From: Neolentinus lepideus HHB14362 ss-1 | Taxonomy: Eukaryota; Basidiomycota; Agaricomycetes; Gloeophyllales; Gloeophyllaceae | NCBI GenBank assembly: GCA_001632425.1 | Contig: KV425615.1 | Span: forward strand, 1 to 63,805 | Reading direction: 5' to 3' | Length of the DNA stretch: 63,805 nucleotides | Part shown: positions 47,103 to 57,720 of the stretch, one piece after another | How positions within the stretch are numbered: position 1 is the stretch's first letter | Layout: each line of letters starts with the position of its first letter | The notes under the pieces: generated by a model | Databases searched by the model: none | Seen by the model: the letters and a program-made list of their open reading frames with translations, nothing else | What the model was told of the DNA's origin: nothing | Program-made: the position numbers and the translations under genes

Positions 47103-47447
47103 ATGTCGAAAGCCTCGCAACCGGAATTGAAAAAGGTGAGCATCGTATCATGGTTCCGTCCATAAGCAATCTCTGACGGACTTTGCCCAGTTCATGGACA
47201 AAAAATTGTTCGTCCACCTCCAGGGCGGGCGGAGAGTCAGCGGCACGTTACGCGGCTACGATCTATTCCTGAATCTTGTCCTCGACGATGCGCTAGAGGA
47301 GACGGGACCAGCGCAAAAGCACCCCCTCGGCACCGTGGTGAGTCTCATGTCCGTGTTCACAGCATGACGGCGTCTAATGATTTTTCCTGCCAGGTCATTC
47401 GAGGTAACAGTGTTACGTCCATGGAGACGATGGAGGCTGTTCGGTAG
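47103..47447 (+). CDS. small nuclear ribonucleoprotein SmG
   Basis: One of the seven Sm proteins that ring the Sm site of spliceosomal snRNAs. Three exons join to MSKASQPELKK, FMDKKLFVHLQGGRRVSGTL, RGYDLFLNLVLDDALEE, then a short insert (TGPAQKHPLGTV) and VIRGNSVTSMETMEAVR. Both Sm motifs are clear: the first with the xxGGRRVxGxLRGYDxFxNLVL core and the second with VVIRGNS. Introns at about 47136-47191 and 47339-47394. About 77 residues, normal for SmG. The alternative LSm7 is less likely because of the MSKA-xxPELKKFMDKKL start. Confidence 0.95.
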
Positions 47448-48269
47448 TGAAGATCGACGCTTGTACCAGTGCAGTTGCAGTGGGTGGATGCCCGTGCGTC
47501 GTGTTTTTTGTAACATCAAGAATCGTTGCCAAATGCCATCTTTTCTCTCTTGTTGGTAACATCAGGGGGTGGATAACGACTGCCACAGTCAAATTCAACG
47601 TGCTGAATCAAGCAGGTGCCGACCGCACGAAGAACGTTGCAGCGAATCATTGTTTCGGACTTCAGCATCCGAATCCGCCAAAACACAGCGACATTAGCAG
47701 ATACATCATCGAGGTTCAAACTTTTATCCCTAGCTGTGTCCTTGCGTCCCTTGCGATAAACCGGCCGGTCTGTCCCTCCGTTCATGCGTTCGGTTTCGCA
47801 TATTGTCGGGCTCAATCACGGTGCAAGGTTAGGGTTCTCACTATATGCTGATCCCTCCCAGCATCAAGGTTCCGTTTCACATTTTTCTTGTGTGTCCGAA
47901 AGGTACCAGTATTTGGTTGGAAAGGGAACTTGTATCCGAGTATCTACTATCACATATCTTATGCGTCATTTCCGTGTATAAAATAATGTACCTAGGATTA
48001 CAATTTATAATGAACATGTGCAATAGCAAAAAGAAAAAAACATGTGTCAAGTGTGAAGACACTACTATAGTTACACTATTCGTATTCGCAAGGGGAACTG
48101 CTATGCCCCGGGTGAAAACAGACATATGATGCGAATGAGAATGGTAAGCGAATGCTACATGAACGTATGCAGTGTGAGGTCGTCAAATCGTGCACGCGAA
48201 CCCTGGATACATCCACAAAGACAAGTTCAGAGCGAAAAAAAGCGAGGACGAAGGCACCAAACGAATGTC
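47448..48269. other. intergenic, no gene seen
   Basis: This 822-base gap, AT-rich in its right half (around 47980-48100), lies between the SmG stop and the kinase stop. Short open frames have no motif. It is an unusually long gap between convergent genes in this window. I see no RNA gene. Confidence 0.45.
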
Positions 48270-50746
48270 CTACATCCTCATCGGACTCCCAGGGTCCATC
48301 GCAACCGTCGAGTCGCCGTCAGGCCCAATCACCTTTCTCGCCAGCGGACTTGAGTGGATCGCCGCATGCCCCTTCTTAATCCTCCGGCCCAGCAACGTCG
48401 CGCCATCAATATCCAGCTCAAACGGCTGCCCCGCGCCGTTCCGCCTCCCCCGATCCCGCTGCCCCGCGCGGCCGTCATACACATCCCCGCCTCCCTCCTG
48501 CCGGTGCCTCGAGCGGCTGCGCCCCTTCTCGTGCCCCCGCGCCCGGCGCATCTGCTCCTCCTGCAGCATCTCGCCCACCTTGTCGCCGTGCTTCCGCCGC
48601 GCCTCCTCGACGACGACGACCTCCTCCTCTTCTTCGTCTTCCTCGTTGAGGCCGCCGAGGAACCCACGGTTCGCCCCGCCGCGCTCGTGCCGCCGCTGGC
48701 CCTCCTCTTCCATGCGGTGCACAGCGTACGTGATGTCGAAGGCCTCCTTTAGCGTTGCCAGGCCGGGACTGCGGACGGGCTCTCGTCCGCCGCGAACCTC
48801 GCGTAGCAGAGGCGAGTCGAGTGGCGGTTGTAAAGGAGTAGGAGGCGGTGGTGGGGCGGGGGCGGCCGTACACCAGGGGTGCTGGAGGAACTCGTCGATA
48901 GTGTACCGTTGTGCAGGGTCGATGCAGAGCAAATGCGTAATCAAATCCTTAGCTGTGCACACTCTATCAGTAACCCTTATAATCTCGTCTAGGGCTTCAC
49001 CTACCCAAAGCCGAGATATCGTCCCACCAGGGGCTTAAAAAGGTGTAGTACCCTCGGGCAACCTTCTCCGTAAGTACCCCGATACTCTCATCATAGAACG
49101 GCGGGAAACCGCACAGCAGCGTGTACAGCACACATCCGAGCGCCCACATATCGACACTCTTGCTGTACCGCTCGTCCTTGACAATCTCAGGGGCCGTGTA
49201 CCCGACGGTGCCGCACGGCGTCATGGTCTGCTCGTCCCACACGACCTTGCTCAAGCCAAAGTCTGCGATCTTGACGCGCCCGATGCCGCCGCCGCCGATC
49301 CCAGGGTGGAACTCGCCCTCGTCTTCCTTCTCCTCGTCGTACTGCCGCTGGACGGGGTTTTTCGACGGGATGATGGGAATACGCTCAAAGAGCAAGTTTT
49401 CGGGCTTGATGTCCCTAAATAAAGATAGAATGAGCACTATAGAAGGCGCGCTGCCAGCTTCAGTCTCACCTGTGGACGACGCCCCGCTCTTCATGTAGGT
49501 ACCTGATACCGTGCGCGACTTGCAGTATGACATGCCGTGCAAGGTTCTCGCTAAAGTATGTTAGCTTGACAATTTGATGGAAGAGCTCTCCGCCTTCCAT
49601 CACTGTGAACTGCGCTCAGATCAAGAACGCTACTTGGGGAGTCATACGCACGTTCTAGCACCAGGAAATAATGTTCTGGTGACTCGGAAAATGATATTAA
49701 CTTGACGATCGATGGGTGATTGAGACCGCGCATAATCTGGACCTCTAGAAACACAGTCAGGGGTCAATCCACGGCAAATATGGGAAGACCACGGACCCTT
49801 GAGAATATTCGCGCGCTAGAGGCATCTGACGTCAGAACCACAGGTCGACGAACAAGAAAGGGGAAAAACATAACGCGATGGGAGAGAAACAAGGCCGCGC
49901 GCAATGAGGCGAAAATAACAGAACGAAGAGAAACCGAAAAGGCTATGCACCTCTGTAGCACGCGGCTTCTTCCTGAGCTGGGGATTCAGGTGCTTATCGC
50001 CAGCCTGGAGATTGCCGCGGCGAGAAAATTACAGATTACAGATACAGTATGTATGTGTGTGGAAGAATCAGAAAGATCGTCAGAGGGAAATTGTAGGCTA
50101 GGAGAGGTGTATGCGGGGGAATGCTGACCTGCGATGCATTGAGTTCGTATTTGCGAACGACCTTGACTAATTGCGGAAGGCATAGTTGGCAGCTATCAAA
50201 TAAAGGAGCGGATGAAAATGGACGAACCAGCAACCTTTTTTCCTGTTGAGAGATCCAGAGCCATGTACACGTTGGAAAAGGCGCCACTGTGCAAAGACGG
50301 TATTCAGGAGAGATCGAATAGATCTGACAAAGCCAAAACTGACTCGCCCATCTTCTCCAGAAGCTGAAAGTTCTCGAGGCCCTTGTATGAGGGCATCTTG
50401 TTCTTTGCTTCTCGCTCTTCCTGTACGATCATTTCTGCTTCCTTGGTATAGCCGGGGGACTGAGGGGGCTTTTGCTGTGCGGGCGCCGAATGGTCGGGCA
50501 GGTCGCGGTGCTGTGGCTGGTGCTGCTGTGTTTGTTGTGGAGAACGGCGCTGCTGTTTTAACTCTGCAGGGTATTGCTCGACGTAGAGCTTGTCCTGTCT
50601 GGGCGGGGCGTGATGGGCCTTGCCATGCCGAATGAGATCTTGGCGATGGAAACGATAGTGAGTGGCTGTGGGAATGGAAGCGCTAAGCGGAGAAGCGGAG
50701 TGGACATACTCTTGAACGCGTCGACGACGCCAGTACCGGTGGGCAT
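48270..50746 (-). CDS. CAMK-family protein kinase (Srk1/Rck2-like)
   Basis: Ser/Thr kinase, likely cytosolic or nuclear. Fungal kinases of this group act downstream of stress MAP kinases. Spliced pieces: MPTGTGVVDAFKS, DKLYVEQYPAELKQQRRSPQ, a Gln/Pro stretch, MPSYKGLENFQLLEKMG, GAFSNVYMALDLSTGKKVAV (ATP lysine), KVVRKYELNASQ, a 42-base exon HLNPQLRKKPRATE, VQIMRGLNHPSIVKLISFSE, EHYFLVLE, DIKPENLLFERIPIIPSKNP, RVKIADFGLSKVVWDEQT, CGTVGYTAPEIVKDERYSKS, VDMWALGCVLYTLLCGFPPF, KDLITHLLCIDPAQRYTIDE. The C-terminus is long, acidic then basic, with FELDIDGATLLGRRIKKGHA. A large insert (about 25 residues, with a Gly run) sits between DIKPEN and DFG. About ten introns; one near 49760-49945 is close to 200 bases. 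Confidence 0.88.
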
Positions 50747-51250
50747 CGTTTGTGATGGAGTGGAAGGAGCGAGGAGGGGATTTAAGGACTGAGGCGAGAC
50801 TTGACCCCGCTGCAGTCGCGATGGGTCATGTAATCTGGGGCGTGACGTCATGGCTGCTTCGTCATCGGATGTCTCCACAGCCTCCCGTCAACTACACTCA
50901 ACTACACTCAACTACACCCAGAACTCGTACTTGCCTGCCTGTACTGCCTCTCTAGTATATATGCCTGCTCCCATCCCCTCTACACACCCATCCCACTCTG
51001 CCTCGACGAGCACCCCGGGTCCGAGTCCACCCGCTCCCATCAACGCCTCTACCGCATCTAGTCCTCTCCGTTTCCACGCTCCCTCCATTGCCCCATCTCA
51101 GGGGCTGGGCTCCGGGCTGACTTTCCCTGTACATCCATCACCCTCTTTAGGTAGGACGGTCCCAGTGTAAGGATAAAGTGTTCCCGCTTTCATTTCGGTG
51201 TCTCGTATCACATCACAGCTCGTGCGTAACCCTCATGGAATCCAGTGAAA
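50747..51250. other. intergenic with short CAACTACACT repeat
   Basis: Upstream of the kinase start. An open frame on the plus strand (50850-51170) is Ser/Pro/Thr-rich without family motifs and I do not call it a gene. Nothing else is seen apart from the small direct repeat listed separately. Confidence 0.4.
50889..50918 (+). repeat. three tandem copies of CAACTACACT-type decamer
   Basis: CAACTACACT occurs twice in a row and is followed by CAACTACACC, in the promoter-side region of the CAMK gene. Confidence 0.8.
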
Positions 51251-51323
51251 CCTCGGGTTGAGTGTATAGGGGAAGTACAATATCCGATTTCGGGTATACT
51301 TCTCCTATACACTCATCCTGGGG
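51251..51323. repeat. hairpin unit 1 (GTGTATAG...GAAGTA family)
   Basis: Left arm 51251-51277 and right arm 51297-51323 are inverted copies matching at 23 of 27 positions, around a 19-base loop. Both arms contain the word GTGTATAGGRGAAGTA. This is the best preserved of three related hairpins. Confidence 0.75.
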
Positions 51324-51481
51324 GATTCAGATGGGTCTCTGTGCTACCGGGCTGGCACGCAACCCGCCGTCGAATGCAGTGGTCGATGGTCTTTAGCCGC
51401 AAAGTTCATCGGTAATTGCATTTCTGGTTCAATGCGACGCATCTATCTTTCTGTCATGGGCGTGGTGGTTTCTTCAGACTC

Positions 51482-51535
51482 GGGTTGTGTATAGATGAAG
51501 TATATAGCCCACGGCGTATACTCTATCCCTACCCA
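51482..51535. repeat. hairpin unit 2 (GTGTATAG...GAAGTA family)
   Basis: Left arm 51482-51504 has GTGTATAGATGAAGTA. The right arm 51517-51535 is a shortened inverted copy, with one 1-base and one 3-base gap. The arms are less well matched than in unit 1. Confidence 0.55.
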
Positions 51536-51568
51536 TCCTAGCAGCGAATAGCAAAGTACGGGGCGGGC

Positions 51569-51620
51569 TGAGTGTATAGATGAAGTACCGCTGAGGCAGG
51601 TTACTCCTTCTAGCCACTCA
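51569..51620. repeat. hairpin unit 3 (GTGTATAG...GAAGTA family)
   Basis: Arms 51569-51587 and 51602-51620 match inversely at 15 of 19 positions. The left arm contains the same 16-base word as unit 2. The remaining DNA to 51749 shows no gene and is the 3' side of the UPF0303 gene. Confidence 0.65.
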
Positions 51621-51749
51621 TCTACGCTTCTGCTGAGCTTCGCTGATTTCCTCTCGCATCAAAGATTACAAGGCGCTGCGATATCTGACACGGAATATTT
51701 AACACAAATTACTCATACATCTTGTTTTTCATAACATCAGCTCGCCCAA

Positions 51750-52366
51750 TCACTCCTTATACTGCCCACTCTCAACCCCTTTCAGATACTCCTCGATACT
51801 CTCCACAATAACTTCATGATCCTGCTCCATCGTCAACCCACTCACCACAATGACTCCCACAACCCCCTCCACCTTCGCCACCTTCACCGGAAACCCACCC
51901 CCATGTATCGCATACTCGCCCGCGGCCTCTCCAAGGACAAAAAACTTCTGCAGCGTCTCCTCCGGGTCCCCCCGCGGGTTCTTCCCAATCATCTTATGCC
52001 GATACTGCCACGTGCTGCACCCCCACCGCAGCACGACCCTGCGCTTGCGGGCCACCCAGAAGTCGTTGTCCGGGAGCGTGCCCGCGCCGACCGCGGTGAA
52101 GAACAGCGGCTGGTTCGCGTTGGCGAGCGTGATGGAGACGACCGCGGGCCGCCCGGTGGACGCGGTGAGCGAGACGAGCTTGGTGCGGATGATGTTGCCG
52201 AGCGTCCATGCGGTGCCGGCGGTGAAATGCGGGAAGACGCAGGCGGCTTCTTGCGCTGCTATGCCTTGGAGCTGCAGAAGGAGATCGGGACTGTGTTAGC
52301 GCAGGCGATGTGGTGTGGTGAGGCGCGACGTACATTGGTAGGCGGTGCTCTGAGCTGTACTGCCAT
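51750..52366 (-). CDS. UPF0303 / HbpS-GlcG-fold protein (YBR137W-like)
   Basis: Small cytosolic protein of the DUF336-type fold; the yeast homologue YBR137W is reported to associate with the GET pathway machinery. Exon 1 reads MAVQLRAPPTN. After an intron (about 52274-52333) comes LQGIAAQEAACVFPHFTAGT, AWTLGNIIRTKLVSLTASTG, RPAVVSITLANANQPLFFTA, ARKRRVVLRWGCSTWQYRHK, YAIHGGGFPVKVAKVEGVVG and VIVVSGLTMEQDHEVIVESI. About 186 residues, normal length. The GGGFP phrase and the RWG-S-x-Y/W-RHK stretch are family hallmarks. Biochemical role not known from sequence. Confidence 0.9.
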
Positions 52367-52465
52367 TGTTTCTGTACCTCTTGCTAGCACTGGTGAAGGT
52401 GAATTAGAAGAACGGTCGATCTACCAAGACGCGGTCTCCCGTCTTTCGGATAGACGCGCCGTCCA

Positions 52466-52478
52466 GGTTATATATACC
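52466..52478 (-). promoter_or_regulatory. TATA-like box upstream of the UPF0303 gene
   Basis: Read on the minus strand, GGTATATATAACC lies about 100 bases upstream of the start codon at 52366, a normal fungal TATA position. Confidence 0.45.
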
Positions 52479-53335
52479 GTTCGCGATTGATCATGAGTGT
52501 CGTCGACCGAGATAAGGCCGTGTTCGACACCACAACTCTCACAGTTCACAGATCTGCAGCAGTATCCCAGAGATATGGCGTATCCAAATTAGCGTGCCCA
52601 GGAAAGGCAAAGGCTGGTTAAGACGACCTTATCCGCGTCAGCAGTGAATATTTGAATCGTTGCGATTCAGACCAGTCGTCACTCGAGCAAAACAGCATCG
52701 TTGAACTTTATGCAATGCACACGGAGAAGCGTGCGGACATCAATCTCCAGCATCCGCCAAAGCCCCTCCGAAGCCCCATCCCAGCCCAACAACGCCACAA
52801 ACACCCCCCCTGGTCCGTGCGCCCTCCCACACCTATATATACCCTCCCCCACCATTCGAACACCTCATACTTACCTTGCGGGCGTGTTCCCCTTCATCTA
52901 CCTGGGAATACGGGCCGTGGGGGCCTTCCATAGCACGGCGACCCTGTCCCCAGAGGGCATCTGCGGTTTGTATGGGCTTCGGCTTATGCACTCGCTCAAT
53001 ATTTCCCTGTTCTGCTTCGGCCCTCGGGCTGGGCAGGCCTTTTTTTATGCCAGTGGGACGTCCTAACCCTAACCCTAGTACTTAGGATCTATTCATACTA
53101 GGACCAATAGAATTCTTTGTCTCTAATTTATTTATGTAAATAGTGGCGGAAAATAAAGATATAAACCAAGCTAAGGTGCTGAACGGAAAGTCGTAATTAA
53201 GGGAAATAGCCGGGAAATAGACCATAGCGTGAGGCTGAATACCATTTCCGTGGGTTCAAATAATGCCGGAAAATAAAGACATAATAACTATCAGTATCGT
53301 AAAGGAGCATATCGTTACCCATTACATGTGTATCT
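52479..53335. other. intergenic with orphan promoter-like signal
   Basis: No recognisable gene. TATATATA at 52834-52841 is followed by a C/T-rich tract, the usual build of a strong fungal promoter, pointing right. The frame after it (52876-53085 and overlapping ones) has no family motif and ends near a telomere-like repeat. A non-coding transcript or a species-specific small gene is possible. GCCGGAAAATAAAGA-like words recur at about 53143 and 53265. Confidence 0.4.
53062..53077 (+). repeat. short interstitial telomere-like repeat
   Basis: CCTAACCCTAACCCTA, about two and a half units of the CCCTAA/TTAGGG telomere repeat, inside the chromosome. Confidence 0.8.
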
Positions 53336-55513
53336 TCATCTACTATCCAAGCTTCCATTCCCGTTCCTAACCAAGCTATTGTCTCGTGTCCCAGAAGCAC
53401 TGGCACTGCCATACATCACCCTCCGTCGTTCCTGAGCCCTGCTGTCATCGTCATAAGCCCAACTCACGACTCTCCGCCTACCAGCAGAATCCGGCGTCGA
53501 AGCGTCGCGTTCGAGATCAGAAACGGAACCTGGTCGCGGAACGATGCCATCTCGGGGAGGAGTGTGCACCAGGAGCAGACCCTGCGCTGCCACTCAGCAG
53601 ATACTCGGCGATTGCTTCGAGATCGTAAAACATACCTGAGCAGCCGACAGCCCAATCAGACTAACCGTACTCGTCTTATTCCTCAGCACCGGCTGGCTCC
53701 CACTCGGCAACACGAGCGTCGCCGCCCGTCTCCTCCCAATGCTGCCAAACACATTGCCCACGCCCGCGACCCCGTCCACTGTCCCGACCTCGCTCGCGAT
53801 CTCGCTCTGGATGTCGTCGCCCTCGTCGGTGTCGCCTGGGAAGGGCGGCGCCCACGCGATCATGAACACGCCCGCGAACGTGGCCGCGCAGCCGTAGAGG
53901 AAGGTGACCATCTGGTGGAACGTCGCCCGGCGGAAGTCGCCGTAGAGGATCGCAGAGCCGGTGATGGCAGAGAGATTGAACAGGACGAATTGGGTGGGGA
54001 TGACGACCTGTGAGGAATGGTGAGTACAGTGCACAGAATGGCGAGCTAGAGGATGCACGCACTTTGCCGTCGAAGCGCATCAGGGCGCGGTTGAGGTATC
54101 TGATTTGGCCGACGCCTGTTCCGACGAGGACGATGATCAGGGGGTAGGATATCCATTCTGCGAACATCTCAAAGCCCCGGGTTGTCAGGAGTGTCGATAC
54201 TCCTTTTGTCGACAAGACAGTAAAGCCACCTACGCGATGTGTTGGTCAGTGCCGACGATGCGGGCGAATCGGATTGCATGCTCACCGAATAACGCGCACA
54301 GTCCGACATCCACGAAGACGTGTTTCTGTCCTGCCTGTCCATGCGACAAACCTGAGAGAATTACCATGCCTACGATATAGACTATCACATAGATAATAAA
54401 TGGTTGTTGGCAGATAGCCTCGATGAGGCCATGGGGGTCGAGTTTGGTATCAGATGGATTGGATGAGAAGACAACAGTGATGGCACCGAGAATCGCTACT
54501 ATAACGCCGAATATTTCGCGCTATTCATGGGTGCATTAGACAATTCCTACATCTCGAGTAAGGTGATCTGACCTTTCGGAAGCGCTCATGTAACAGCAAA
54601 GGCGCGAAAACACAGTTGGCGATAAGAGCGAACTTGGACAAGTCTATTTAACGATGATTGAGCTTGTATCCGGGTACAGGGACGCACCGTGCCCAAGGGT
54701 GCAACTACGGATGCAGGTGCGAACGCGTAAGAAATGAAGTTTCCGATCTCTCCAACGTTCATAAGCAGGAATCCTGACCACCTTCAGCAACACCTTAGTT
54801 ATAGATCGTCACTGAGAACGCCGGGATCCGTCGAGTGCGTACCAAAGCTTCGACTTCAGATAATCACTCTCGTTGCCGCCAGCCTCGGACGCGGGTCCTT
54901 GCGCATCGCGCTTATTCTGTTGCCTCCTACGTCTACTCCTCTTCTTCTGCTTGAACGCGTCCGCACTTGTGATCTCGACAGGCAATAGGGCATGACCAGC
55001 ATCGGACTCTGCCGGTAATGGAGTAACTGGGCTTGATTTCGAGCGTCGGAACGGCCAAGGGTTGAATCGAGACATGAAAGCCTGTTTAGGAGCGGGTGGA
55101 GAAGATGATTGATCCGGACTAGGGGGAGGACCAGTGCCATACTCCCGAGGTGCAGAAGTGCCGTTTGACAATAGAGGCATAGACTCGGATGATCCGCTGT
55201 TCGGAAATGGCTCTGTGTTTGTTTCCGTGTGTTCGCTCTCGCCACTATTCTCATCCTCATGTTCCTCGATCACGTCCTGTGCACCATGAGACCTGTTGTT
55301 CTGCCTCTCTTTCCTCGCTCTGACAAATTTGTCCGACTCGAGACGGCGGTGGGCGAGCTTCTGCAGATTCAAGGCGAGGGAAATGAGCACATTCCCGGAT
55401 ATGGCGACAGTGACGCCGATGATGCTGGCCATGGTAAAGTGGGGGATCTCAATGCCCTCTGGATCGTCCTCTGCTTGCCAGGCCCATGGCTGCGGCAAGA
55501 AGAGTGCAGGCAT
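53336..55513 (-). CDS. NIPA-type magnesium transporter (DUF803)
   Basis: Multi-pass membrane protein of the NIPA family, with about nine transmembrane helices. Start MPALFLPQPWAWQAEDDPEG, then helix one (MASIIGVTVAISGNVLISLA). A long polar insert of about 150 residues follows, before DGSRRSQ and the helices around VGEIGNFISYAFAPASVVAP. Next are FALIANCVFAPLLLHERF, GVIVAILGAITVVFSSNPSD, PFIIYVIVYIVGMVILSGLS, GGFTVLSTKGVSTLLTTRGF, VGQIRYLNRALMRFDGK, TQFVLFNLSAITGSAILYGD, YGCAATFAGVFMIAWAPPFP and a Ser/Arg-rich cytosolic tail ending NGNGSLDSR. The GEIGNFISYAFAP and LNRAL segments are conserved landmarks. About eight introns; near 580 residues. Confidence 0.92.
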
Positions 55514-55810
55514 CCCGGGCTGGTTGTGGCGGGAGCTTTGTCTTAGTGCAGAGGAAAAGCAACAAGAACAGACCAGCTGTACACAGTATAGAGGAACAGC
55601 AAAGGAATCTAAGAATAACGAGGATTCATCGTGGGCTCTGTATGAACAGCTATGCCGGAGAAGCGCACAATCCTATACGCGGTCCGATCGCTGCTCGATA
55701 TGGCAATCCACGCCGTTCGCGTCACCCTGCCTTCGTACACTTACGTTGCCTCTGCTCTGCGAACGTTACTCTTGCTTGGGTCCCATACTATACGACATTG
55801 GACATAGGCC

Positions 55811-57577
55811 ATGCGCACGAAACACGCAGCGCACTCGTTCCCGGCGTTCCCCGTCTACTCTGCTGCTTTTGTGGGGTACAATGAGCTGGTCCTCGGTGGC
55901 GGCGGGGGTGCTACCAGAAGCGGAATCAAGAATAAGCTGGTGAGTGACCTGACCGCGATATTCGTGTTATACTAGGTCTAAATTCTATTCCCAAGAGGTT
56001 ATACCGTGTAGAGAATGAGAAGTCCATGGAGCTCTTGGATGAGTACGAGCTGGGAAAGGATGAGGATGTGCCTATGAGCATGGCTGCACACCCCAAGGTG
56101 AGAATAGCGTCAAATAATTGTCTGAATGCCTTTAAATCCTCAACTTTATCAATAGACTAAAGCCATTGTCTCCGGTATCAATAGCGCGAACGAGAGGATG
56201 CTGCGAGGAGAGAACGAGAACTGTCGGATGTTCTCCGTGAAAGACAAAAAGTGGTGACTTCGTGCATTTGCTAAATGTTCACTCATGTCTAAGCGCCATA
56301 TCTAGATTCAACTTGGAGAGTGCAAAGGGGACCATACCGCCAGGAGATGCAGAGGACTACCAGGTGAGCAGATCATTCTGCTACCTTGTCGGTGACAGTG
56401 ATTGATGGATATAGAGAGCCACGTCTTTCTCTGAAGATGGCAACTTTGTAGCTGTCGCTGGACAACATGATGTGAGCATCACCCACCCGTAGACTCTGGT
56501 TCACCATATTGATTTACTTCTAGCTGTCCGTCCTCTCATATCCCAGTATGTCACGGGCGGCGAAAGATATCCACGTTGGAGACGACGAGATTTATGACGT
56601 CTCCTTCTCGAAGACATCAGTATGTATCCATGTATTCCTTCACTAATATTTTAAGCACTGTCCTGACTTAATATCTAGCTTGTCCTAACCACAACAAAAG
56701 CCCTCAGCATCTACGACATCCCCGAAAATCTCAGCGTTACCGAAGAGACTAAGAAGGGGAAGCAAAAGGAGGTACCATTGCCTGAACTCTCTGTAGCGCA
56801 GACCATCAAGCGGCCCACGCTTCCCGGTGCAGAGTCGTACAATGTCAGCTACCGGTCAGCACGGTACGTCACCCGTCGATGTCACCCTCACTCGCATGAA
56901 CCCTCATGCCGCTCGTGTAGGTACAAGCCAGGGAGCAATAATCTCATCTACTCCGCCATCAACTCTGCACCTCCCCGAGGGAAGGGCAAAGCGCCGCCAC
57001 GGCGCGCGTACGTCTGTATGATCAAGGGGAACGGGTCTCGCTGGGAGGTGGAGAAGAAGCGGAAGGTAACTGATGGGGCCATAACCGCGTTTGATGTCAG
57101 GTAGGTCTTCATGAGTACCCTCTAATACTGGTGAGCGGAAGCTCATGATTGGATTTACAATACTATTGAGCAGCTTGGATGGACGCTTCCTGGCGTACGG
57201 TGCATCAGACCTGTCTATCGGGTTATTGGACACAACGACATTGGCGGTAGGAGCGAATTTCAGGCAGTCCTGTGATATGGGCTCACGAATTATACCCCAT
57301 TTCAGCCTCTTCTAACAATTCTGAAAGCCCATGAGCTACCCACTACAGCTCTCCGGTTTAATCCGCCGTCGAAGTTGCTGATATCTGGAAGCGCTGACAG
57401 CACCGTCCGGATAATCGAGGTGCCTGAGTTCAGTGGGGGAGGTGAGTGCTATGTCTGCTTGACGAGTCGTTCCTGATTGGGGAAATAGGATGGGGAATAT
57501 TTATTCTCATTATGGTCGCGCTCTTTGTGCTCCTGTTCGCTGTCGCCACACAGTTATACATCAGTGGACGTCTATGA
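55811..57577 (+). CDS. SEC12: Sec12-type guanine-nucleotide exchange factor
   Basis: ER membrane WD40 protein that loads GTP on Sar1 to start COPII budding. Exon 1: MRTKHAAHSFPAFPVYSAAF, VGYNELVLGGGGGATRSGIK, NKL, with the GGGGxxRxGxxN loop that binds Sar1. Later exons give VSGINSANERMLRGENENCR, FNLESAKGTIPPGDAEDYQ, ATSFSEDGNFVAVAGQHDLS, VLTTTKALSIYDIPENLSV, YKPGSNNLIYSAINSA, AITAFDV, LDGRFLAYGASDLSIGLLDT, ILKAHELPTTALRFNPPSKL and LISGSADSTVRIIEVP. A C-terminal transmembrane helix (WGIFILIMVALFVLLFAVAT) leaves a very short lumenal end, LYISGRL. About ten introns; near 420 residues. Confidence 0.94.
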
Positions 57578-57720
57578 GCTTTTCGTAGTCGGTTCTCTCT
57601 AGGTGGTCGTAGGGGTATGACGATTTGGACGAGCTTGGGTATATTTCACGCTTTATTATATATGCTATGGTACATAAGTTAGAGCACAGACGAACTATGA
57701 TACAGGTTATACCGGTTTCG

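Noticed and set aside
50850..51170. Open frame of 106 codons upstream of the CAMK gene
   Set aside because: Low-complexity Ser/Pro/Thr composition, no splice or domain evidence, and it overlaps a simple tandem repeat.
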